From Bordetella parapertussis (GTDB taxonomy: Bacteria > Pseudomonadota > Gammaproteobacteria > Burkholderiales > CAIKXV01), in assembly GCA_945877995.1 (NCBI GenBank), contig CAMDXD010000081.1:1-12188 (forward strand): a stretch of DNA of 12,188 nucleotides. Reading direction: 5' to 3'. Each line of letters starts with the position of its first letter. Within the stretch, counting starts at the first letter, position 1. The notes under the pieces are model-generated. The model had not been told where the DNA came from, searched no databases, and saw nothing but the letters and a program-made list of their open reading frames with translations. This document shows, one piece after another, positions 1 to 5,069 of the stretch. A program made the position numbers and the translations under genes.

Positions 1-1
1 C

Positions 2-274
2 AAGCCACTGCGTACGCCCGCCGACGAAGACTTGCATGACCTCATCGCCGAGCGCTACGAGACCGCGGCAACCATCGTCACCAGCAACCTCGACTTCCCC
101 GAGTGGGATCAGGCCTTCCCGACCAACCGACTGCTGGCCGCAGCCACGATGGATCGGCTGCGCCACAACGCCTACTGCCTCACGCTGGCCGGACAGTCAT
201 TCCGCACGCCAAAGCTCGCCCCGAACGCTCGGCCGCGCAGCCTTGCCAAGACGGCCAAATCCAACCAAGATTGA
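2..274 (+). CDS. istB: IstB-like transposition helper ATPase, C-terminal part (5' end outside window)
   Basis: IstB is the AAA+ ATP-binding helper that works with the IstA transposase of IS21 elements to choose the target and activate strand transfer. The reading frame is open from the first bases and ends at TGA 272-274. The recognisable part is the conserved C-terminal stretch: DLIAERYETAATIVTSNLDF, then PEWDQAFPTNRLLAAATMDR, then RLRHNAYCL. In IstB proteins this holds the sensor-like TSN and the region after it. The Walker motifs would be upstream and are not in view. The final 20 or so residues (after the RTPK) are rich in K, R and N and are less conserved. The TTG at 32 is only an internal codon, since homology extends upstream of it (PLRTPADED). 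Confidence 0.88.
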   Translation, partial: KPLRTPADEDLHDLIAERYETAATIVTSNLDFPEWDQAFPTNRLLAAATMDRLRHNAYCLTLAGQSFRTPKLAPNARPRSLAKTAKSNQD

Positions 275-307
275 CCCCAGCAAGAGATGCTCGTGACGGC
301 AGGGTGC

Positions 308-348
308 TGGCCTGAATATGCCGAACATCGAGTGGCCTGAATATGCCG
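308..348 (+). repeat. Two direct copies of a 16-base IS21 terminal motif
   Basis: TGGCCTGAATATGCCG occurs at 308-323 and again, identically, at 333-348, a 25-base period. Both lie between the istB stop and the proposed IS end at 358. IS21 elements carry such repeated sites near their termini, thought to be bound by the transposase, so these copies support the call that the right end of the element is here. Confidence 0.75.
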
Positions 349-430
349 GTTGGTGACACGGGGTACGTTTTTGTATTTTTTTCATGCCAATTTGCATGTC
401 AAAAGCCGCGATGCGGCCTGCGATGCGGCC

Positions 431-613
431 TTAGATGAAAGCCCAGCCCAGATGATGACCATGGCCCTCGAGCAATAGACCGCTCCGCCCGACAGAGCCC
501 GCCGCATAGAGCCCTGGAATCACGGCGCCATCCTCGCGCACCACTTCGAGCCGTTCGGTCAACTTGGCGAATAGTACTTTCAAAGACTCCTGCGAGCGCC
601 TGACCCCCGCCCT
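431..613 (-). pseudogene. C-terminal remnant of an FAD-dependent dehydrogenase (fumarate reductase/KstD-type flavoprotein)
   Basis: Read on the minus strand, this frame gives LTERLEVVREDG, then AVIPGLYAAGSVGRSG, then LLLEGHGHHLGWAFI. This is the typical C-terminal FAD-binding signature of the succinate dehydrogenase/fumarate reductase flavoprotein-like oxidoreductases (IPGLYAAG and GHGHHLGWAF). The rest of the enzyme, including the N-terminal Rossmann GxGxxG, is absent. The frame is closed 5' by an in-frame TAA (complement of 614-616). At the other end the TAA at 433-431 stands where family members usually have a Ser. The frame then goes on with GRIAGRIAAF (430 to 401), which still matches the family's usual SGRIAGR ending, so a nonsense change is likely. 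Substrate cannot be told from this fragment. It lies between the IS21 end and the cyclodeaminase-like gene and was probably once part of the same catabolic cluster. Confidence 0.75.
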
Positions 614-699
614 TTACGCGAAGCAACCGGCTGGCAAGGCGTTTACGATGACTGCCGTTCTCTAGATTGAAGTGTTACTGATTGCGGGGGGACGTCGGC

Positions 700-1701
700 T
701 CATTCCGCTTTAGGTAGCCAGATTCCACGACCCGTCTCGAGTGCGCGGCGATACAGGAAATGCGCGAGCGCGACATCTTGAGACACCAAACCGGTCGTGT
801 GGATCAAGATCCGCTCATCGTCGCTTTCGCGGCCTTTCTTGTTGCCCGCGACCAGCTCTTGAATCTCGCAATAGAGCTGCTCTCGTGAGAAGAGTCCTGC
901 GTCGACTGAACGCTTGAATTCCGTCTGCAAGATGTTGAACTCCCAGCTGTCGATCACGACTTTGTCCATCTTCGACCAGCCCGCCGGATCCAGCTCGCGG
1001 CGTGCTAGCGAGATGAACGTCACACCGGGCTTCAGCCAAGGTTCACGACTGACGATTTCCCCCGATGTTGTTCCTCCGACAACGATATCCGAACCACGTA
1101 CGACTTCTTCGACCGTATCCTTCGGCACGATACGCGTGCCGATGGTGGCAGACCACTTATCAGCGAAGGCCAAGCGCGTTTCCAAACGCCGAGACGTGCA
1201 TCTGATCTCGTCGAATTGATACATGCTCGTAAGGCAGCGCAGCGCCGCCGCGCCCATTGAGCCAATTCCGACCAATCCCAGTGTCTTGGGTTGACGCGGC
1301 CCTAACCACTTGCAGGCTACGATGGCCGCAGCCGTGCTGCGCAATACGTAACTCCAATGCTCATCAACGATGGCCACCGGCTCACCGGTCCGCGGATCGG
1401 TGAGCACGACATAGCCCGCGCGACCCAACGTGCCGACGGTATTGCGTTTGCCGTCGTCGTAGTAGTTGACAAGGCGAACGCCTGTAGTCGGCAGATCTCT
1501 CAGAAATGCGGACTTCACATGCAAGTGATTGTGAAACGGCGCTCCGACATCGAGCTTGAAGCTGGGTGGGGACGCGTGCATGACATCGCTCCTCGCGTGC
1601 ATGCGATATACGTCTTCGCAGACCTGGAATGCGTCTTCGACGCTCAACAAATCGAGGGTGTCGCGGTACGGGACAAACAGAACGCCGTTCTCTTCGCTCA
1701 A
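700..1701 (-). CDS. Ornithine cyclodeaminase / mu-crystallin family NAD(P)-dependent enzyme
   Basis: The 333-residue product has the usual length and layout of the OCD/mu-crystallin family. The N-terminal part contributes to the dimer and substrate site. A Rossmann NAD(P) site follows with LGLVGIGSMG at about residues 141-150, and the chain ends in the family motif TGLVSQDVALAHFLY at about 303-317. The segment YVVLTDPRTGEPVAIVDE (about 97-114), then LRSTAAA (about 120-126), matches the conserved substrate and cofactor region. Members include ornithine cyclodeaminase, alanine dehydrogenase, opine-type and imine/ketimine reductases; which reaction applies here is not decidable. The start chosen is TTG at 1701, because AGAGG lies 8 to 10 bases upstream and the ATG at 1717 is in another frame. 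It is divergent from the Bug protein gene, and a flavoprotein remnant lies just downstream, which together suggest a small-molecule catabolism cluster. Confidence 0.85.
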   Translation of the reverse strand: MSEENGVLFVPYRDTLDLLSVEDAFQVCEDVYRMHARSDVMHASPPSFKLDVGAPFHNHLHVKSAFLRDLPTTGVRLVNYYDDGKRNTVGTLGRAGYVVLTDPRTGEPVAIVDEHWSYVLRSTAAAIVACKWLGPRQPKTLGLVGIGSMGAAALRCLTSMYQFDEIRCTSRRLETRLAFADKWSATIGTRIVPKDTVEEVVRGSDIVVGGTTSGEIVSREPWLKPGVTFISLARRELDPAGWSKMDKVVIDSWEFNILQTEFKRSVDAGLFSREQLYCEIQELVAGNKKGRESDDERILIHTTGLVSQDVALAHFLYRRALETGRGIWLPKAE

Positions 1702-1751
1702 GATATAGACCTCTCATAACGAAAGCTCACGTGTCGACTGTTCATGAGGAT

Positions 1752-1807
1752 CGACAATGGGCCACTTATTGCGTTGTCGGGCGTGCTGATTGAGCACAAA
1801 GATTGTG
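1752..1807. promoter_or_regulatory. Inverted repeats upstream of the cyclodeaminase-like gene
   Basis: Two inverted repeats lie in the noncoding stretch 5' of the minus-strand gene. CGACAA (1752-1757) faces TTGTCG (1774-1779) across 16 bases, and CACAA (1795-1799) faces TTGTG (1803-1807) across 3 bases. The arms share the core ACAA/TTGT. Such dyads are typical of regulator binding sites, and the position between divergent genes fits. No regulator gene for them is visible in the window, and short repeats of this kind can arise by chance. Confidence 0.3.
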
Positions 1808-1901
1808 TCCCTCTTTCGTATCCTACGCGAGCCTCTGGTAAACCGCTCCAGGTGTCTAGAAGGCTCATTACCTTCAGAGGATTGAGCCATGAACTCAGTC
1901 G

Positions 1902-2081
1902 ATGACCTTTTCCGCTGAGGTCCGAGAGCGAGCATTGCGGCTGGTTCTGGAGCAGCCCGCCAGCCCCAACCAGGGTCTGCGGTACCCGGTGTGCGTCAAG
2001 CTGATCGGCGCGCCCACGTTGACGCTGTGGCGTCAAGCGCGTATTTTCGACCACTGCGACATCGCGGCAAGCAGAAAGTAG
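1902..2081 (+). pseudogene. Degenerate IS3-type transposase OrfA N-terminus
   Basis: An ATG at 1902 opens a 59-residue frame ending at TAG 2079-2081. Its beginning, MTFSAEVRERALRLVLEQ, is close to the first helix-turn-helix segment of IS3-family OrfA proteins (pattern YSPEVRERAVRMVLEH). The following residues only loosely follow the expected pattern (IG.P.TL..W.RQA) and seem shifted. No OrfB/DDE catalytic part follows. The bases before it (about 1845-1888, including CTCCAGGTGTCTAGA) have the look of an IS3 tip, but no matching right end is found. The call is a decayed IS scar, from memory of the family pattern; chance similarity is possible. Confidence 0.4.
1994..2047 (+). promoter_or_regulatory. 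Sigma70-like promoter overlapping a palindrome, upstream of the first Bug gene
   Basis: TTGACG (2019-2024) and TATTTT (2042-2047), separated by exactly 17 bases, form a good -35/-10 pair pointing to the Bug gene, whose start codon is about 130 bases downstream. The -35 box is the left arm of a perfect inverted repeat, TTGACG-6 bases-CGTCAA (2019-2036). A further copy of CGTCAAGC occurs at 1994-2001 and matches the one at 2031-2038. An operator covering the -35 box would suit repression; this is inferred from position only. Confidence 0.45.
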
Positions 2082-2175
2082 TCGTTAGGCAGCGTGAACG
2101 ATCGCGTCTTCGGGATTCCTTTTGGGGTACGCACCCGCTAGAGAGCACTACGATTTCGTTCTTGAGGAGACGAGA

Positions 2176-3144
2176 TTGGATTCACTCCGACGCTTCTTGC
2201 TTGTGCTCGCGGTAGGGGCGAGTCTGCTGCCTGTCGACCGGCAGGTGCAGGCGCAGACGTATCCCACCAAACCCATCCGGCTTGTGACCAATTTTGCGGG
2301 TACCGAGCTCGTTTCCCGTATTCTCGCAGCCAAGCTCTCACCCGCGCTTGGCGAGCAGGTAGTCATCGATCCGCGGTTCGGGGCCGGGGGCAACATCGGG
2401 CACGTGGCCTTGGCGAAAGCCGCACCGGACGGCTATACGCTGATGATCGGAGGGCTCCCGACTGTCATCAATCCGCATCTCAACCCCAACGTGGGCTTTC
2501 ACCCACTGAGAGATTTCGCCGCGGTCGCACAGGTCGCGACTATCCCGCAGGCTCTCGTCGTGCACCCCTCCGTACCGGCGAGATCTGTGCGCGAATTCCT
2601 CCAGCTCGCACGCAAATCCCCGGGGAAGCTCACGTATGCATCGAGCGGTGTCGGTTCGTCGAGCCACGTTGCGGCGGAACTGCTCAAGTCCGTCGCGAAA
2701 ATCGACATGGTCCATGTCCCTTACAAGAGCGCAACCGTCGGATTGGTCGGGGCACTCAGCGGCGACGTCGACTCCGCGATCGTGATTGCTCCGAGCGCCG
2801 CGCTCTACGTGAAGCAGGGGAAGTTGCGCGGATTAGTTGTGCTGGACCGAAAACGCGTCGCCTTACTGCCAGACGTGCCAACCTCGGTCGACGCAGGAAT
2901 TCCTGAGGTGATCGCCACTAACTGGTATGTATTGCTAGCACCCGCGGGAACGCCGCGGGCGATCATCGAGCGCCTCAACGTAGAGTCGATCAAGGCGATG
3001 GCTAGCCCGGAATCGCGCGAGCGCGTCGCGGCACTGGGCGCGGAGATAGTCTCGGGCACACCCGAACAGGCTGCAGAGTTCATGCGGGTGGAATTCGACC
3101 GGCTGGGGAAGGTCATCCGCGATGCGGGCATCAAGGCGGAGTGA
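2176..3144 (+). CDS. Bug/TctC-family periplasmic solute-binding protein
   Basis: Bug proteins are extracytoplasmic receptors, related to TctC of the tripartite tricarboxylate transporters, that bind small, mostly carboxylate ligands. The product of 322 residues has a signal peptide (about 1-26, cleavage expected after VQA), then YPTKPIRLV, FGAGGNIGHVALAKAAPDGY, the HPLRDFAAVAQVA segment, MVHVPYKS, and a C-terminal LLAPAGTPRAIIERLN. These are the usual landmarks of the family. The start is TTG 2176, because GAGGAGA (2164-2170) sits 5 bases before it and it begins a signal peptide; the TTG at 2122 would put 18 non-hydrophobic residues in front. The first ligand loop is unusual: VTNFAGTELVSR replaces the common V(P)FPPGG.TD.(V/I)AR, so the proline-glycine loop is lost and about two residues are missing. 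No TctA/TctB membrane partners are in view. The SGNH hydrolase gene follows after 84 bases, probably in the same transcript. Confidence 0.92.
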   Translation: MDSLRRFLLVLAVGASLLPVDRQVQAQTYPTKPIRLVTNFAGTELVSRILAAKLSPALGEQVVIDPRFGAGGNIGHVALAKAAPDGYTLMIGGLPTVINPHLNPNVGFHPLRDFAAVAQVATIPQALVVHPSVPARSVREFLQLARKSPGKLTYASSGVGSSSHVAAELLKSVAKIDMVHVPYKSATVGLVGALSGDVDSAIVIAPSAALYVKQGKLRGLVVLDRKRVALLPDVPTSVDAGIPEVIATNWYVLLAPAGTPRAIIERLNVESIKAMASPESRERVAALGAEIVSGTPEQAAEFMRVEFDRLGKVIRDAGIKAE

Positions 3145-3228
3145 CGGAAAAGTTTTCCCGCCTTGGCGCATGATGCAAAGACCCTCGCGGAACACAAAAG
3201 CGAAACGCGAAGCATGAATGAAGGGACG

Positions 3229-4377
3229 ATGAACGCCGCTAAACATTGGGTGGGGACCTGGTCCGCCGCGCCGGCGCCGAGCGAGGCCGGGATTGGATTC
3301 AAGAACCATACCTTGCGTATGTTTCCCCGCGTCAGCATTGGCGGAGACACGTTGCGAGTGCGAATCTCGAATGCGTACGGCGGTGGCAAGCTCGTGATCG
3401 GTGCCGCAACGATCGGGATTCGTGACAGGGGGCCAACGGTTATCCCAGGCTCCGGACGCAAGCTCACTTTTTTCGGTGCTGACTCAGCGACAGTGCCCGC
3501 GGGTACGCTCATTGTCAGTGATCCTGTCAGCCTTTCGATCGAGCCCCTCGGGGATCTCGCCGTAACGCTCTATCTTCCGGACGAGATTCCGCCCGGGTTT
3601 CTGGTCACAGGCCGCTACGCGCGCCAGACCAACTACATTTCGCCCGCTGGAAATTTCGCTGGTGCGACGGTGATGCCAGTCCTCAAAATCACCGACGAAT
3701 GGTTTTTCTTGTGCGGCATAGACGTGCTCACCACCCCAGATGCCGGTTGTGTCGTGGCGCTTGGTGACTCGCTGACCGATGCGAACATTTCCACGCATGA
3801 CGCCTATTGCCGCTGGCCTGATCAGCTTGCGAGACGTCTGGTTGCGCGCAAGTCGGGCCGGCCGATGGCAGTTTTGAATCAAGGACTCGGTGGCAATCGC
3901 ATCCTGCACGATCTGCGAGGCGACAGCGGGCTCAAGCGATTCGACCGAGACGTGCTGGCGCAAGCAGGTTTGACTCACGCGATCGTCATGCTGGGCACCA
4001 ACGACATACGTAACCGCTATTCGAAGCCGGAAGAGGAAGTCACCGCGACCCAAGTGATCGCCGCTCTTGATCAGCTTGCCTTGCGGGCTCACGCACGCGG
4101 GATTAAGTTTTACGCGGCGACGGTAACGCCTTTCGGCAACGAAACGTACATGGCGGGTGCTTGGAATCCGGTGCGTGAAGGGCACCGGACTGCACTCAAC
4201 GAGTGGATACGGGGGAGCCAGGCGCTAGATGGTTTCATAGACTTCGATGCCGCCTTGCGCGATCCGCAGCACCCGACGCAGATGCTGCCCATCTATGATT
4301 CCGGCGATGGGCTGCATCCGAGTGACGTCGGGTACAACCGGCTTGGCGATGTAATTGACTTGCGCCTCTTCGACTGA
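3229..4377 (+). CDS. SGNH/GDSL-type esterase-hydrolase
   Basis: The 382-residue protein has all four SGNH blocks in order: GDSLTD with nucleophile Ser about residue 181, the oxyanion Gly in NQGLGGNRI (about 219), GTND with Asn about 258, and DGLHPSDVGY carrying the catalytic Asp about 360 and His about 363. Before the catalytic domain there is an N-terminal stretch of about 170 residues beginning HWVGTWSAAPAP that looks mainly beta (LRVRISNAYGG), as in many longer SGNH esterases. The start chosen is ATG 3229, preceded by GAAGGG with 3 bases between; in-frame ATG 3214 and TTG 3163 lack a good ribosome site. No signal peptide is evident from any of these starts, so the enzyme is predicted to be cytoplasmic, which is less usual for this type. 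Substrate is unknown; an ester or acyl-sugar brought in with the help of the upstream binding protein is possible but is inference. Confidence 0.88.
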   Translation: MNAAKHWVGTWSAAPAPSEAGIGFKNHTLRMFPRVSIGGDTLRVRISNAYGGGKLVIGAATIGIRDRGPTVIPGSGRKLTFFGADSATVPAGTLIVSDPVSLSIEPLGDLAVTLYLPDEIPPGFLVTGRYARQTNYISPAGNFAGATVMPVLKITDEWFFLCGIDVLTTPDAGCVVALGDSLTDANISTHDAYCRWPDQLARRLVARKSGRPMAVLNQGLGGNRILHDLRGDSGLKRFDRDVLAQAGLTHAIVMLGTNDIRNRYSKPEEEVTATQVIAALDQLALRAHARGIKFYAATVTPFGNETYMAGAWNPVREGHRTALNEWIRGSQALDGFIDFDAALRDPQHPTQMLPIYDSGDGLHPSDVGYNRLGDVIDLRLFD

Positions 4378-4741
4378 CGACGATCGTCTAAGCGCCTACG
4401 GACCGCGCAGTTGTCTCTGTCCGAACTGATCAAACCGAGTCGCAGCGGCGACCTTTGTCTAACGAGGGAATGCCGGATTGTCCCAATCGTCATCCGATCC
4501 GGGCTTCCGTTGCCAGAAGGCGCATCCAGGCTTCGGCAAGGGCGTGCCTGTGCATGCGACTGGAAGTTATCCATGTGTGTAGCGTGCGGCAGCGATGTAT
4601 CGGCTTCTGAGGCTGTGAAGCAGCGACCGGGCATAGGCGCCGGTTGATCAATGAGGCCCGTCATACGGTACAGGTTTGCCGTACAGGTTCCGTACGGACT
4701 GCCCGTTCAATCGCGCATGTCGCGTAACTCGTTGTTTTTAT
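4378..4741. other. Intergenic region between the SGNH gene and tRNA-Val
   Basis: About 360 bases without a convincing gene. Short frames exist on both strands (for example 4411-4647 plus), but they have no ribosome site, no recognisable motif and mixed composition. A 10-base perfect palindrome GACGATCGTC (4379-4388) follows the SGNH stop directly but has no loop and no T-tract, so it is a poor terminator. GTACAGGTT repeats lie at 4668-4697. The stretch just downstream of the tRNA 3' end (4719-4741) is AT-rich. This may be the junction between inserted DNA and the tRNA. Confidence 0.6.
4668..4697. repeat. Short repeats GTACAGGTT plus palindrome CCGTACGG
   Basis: GTACAGGTT occurs at 4668-4676 and 4681-4689 (13-base period). 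It is followed by the palindrome CCGTACGG (4690-4697), so GTAC appears three times in 30 bases. The cluster lies 45 bases from the 3' end of tRNA-Val. Role unknown; a protein binding site or recombination scar is possible. Confidence 0.5.
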
Positions 4742-4816
4742 TGGTGGGCGGTACTGGGATCGAACCAGTGGCCCCTGCCGTGTGAAGGCAGTGCTCTACC
4801 GCTGAGCTAACCGCCC
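4742..4816 (-). tRNA. tRNA-Val (anticodon CAC)
   Basis: On the minus strand the sequence folds as a complete 75-base tRNA. The acceptor GGGCGGT pairs with ACCGCCC; there is a D arm GCTCAGCGGTAGAGC, an anticodon stem CTGCC/GGCAG with loop TTCACAC giving anticodon CAC (Val, codon GUG), and a T arm CTGGTTCGATCCCAG. Discriminator A is followed by an encoded CCA (4744-4742). It stands alone, with its own promoter, and is divergent from the STAND regulator gene. Its 3' end faces the accessory region, the usual side for integrase-mediated insertions. Confidence 0.96.
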
Positions 4817-4834
4817 GAATCGTTCGGGACACGG

Positions 4835-4864
4835 ATTTAATCATGCCGTTCCCTCGGCGGTCAA
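4835..4864 (-). promoter_or_regulatory. Promoter of tRNA-Val
   Basis: On the minus strand TTGACC (4864-4859) and TTAAAT (4840-4835) are 18 bases apart. The tRNA begins 18 bases after the -10 box. The bases between the -10 box and the probable start are GC-rich (CCGTGTCCC), as in stringently controlled stable-RNA promoters. Confidence 0.6.
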
Positions 4865-5069
4865 TCGGGCGGCTTCTCCAGTGCGTTGTGATTGGCCCAT
4901 CCTCCAGCACGGAAACCGATAAACTCCTCCTCGACCGCTGCTCACGCGGCCGCTTCTTTCCGGTAGTCACTTTGCAGTCGGCACAGGAGGGGTGCTCGGT
5001 TTTGGCCGGTGCCAACATCCGTGTGCGTCACTGCGGAGGCCTTCAGCTCAATGCGGTCAGAGCCCAAGC

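Larger units (their letters stand above)
1..358 (+). mobile_element. 3' part of an IS21-family insertion sequence
   Basis: The window opens inside an IS21-type element. It holds the C-terminal part of the helper ATPase IstB, followed by about 80 noncoding bases with two copies of a 16-base motif that resemble the multiple terminal repeats of IS21 elements. The right tip is placed at 358 because the sequence reads GGTTGGTGACA there and IS21 family ends finish in CA; this boundary is an inference. The transposase gene istA and the left end would lie to the left of the window. Whether the element is whole cannot be judged here. Confidence 0.7.

Noticed and set aside
1698..2054. 118-residue minus-strand frame upstream of the cyclodeaminase-like gene
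   Set aside because: No family resemblance; it runs opposite the IS3-like fragment and across the probable control region.
2805..3512. Antisense open frame across the Bug and SGNH genes
   Set aside because: It overlaps two well-supported genes and the product shows no domain.
4379..4388. Palindrome GACGATCGTC as a terminator of the SGNH operon
   Set aside because: It has no loop and no T-run; a 10-base palindrome in GC-rich DNA can be chance.
4411..4647. 78-residue frame in the gap before tRNA-Val
   Set aside because: It has no ribosome site, no motif, and an unusual start; nothing supports translation.
4742..4816. Duplicate of the tRNA-Val 3' end as an attachment-site repeat
   Set aside because: I looked for a second copy of the T-arm and acceptor sequence elsewhere in the window and found none; a matching repeat could only lie outside.
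4992..5069. Longer start (GTG 4992) for the STAND regulator
   Set aside because: AGGAGG is only one base from the GTG, too close for normal initiation, and the extra 26 residues look noncoding. Kept only as an alternative.
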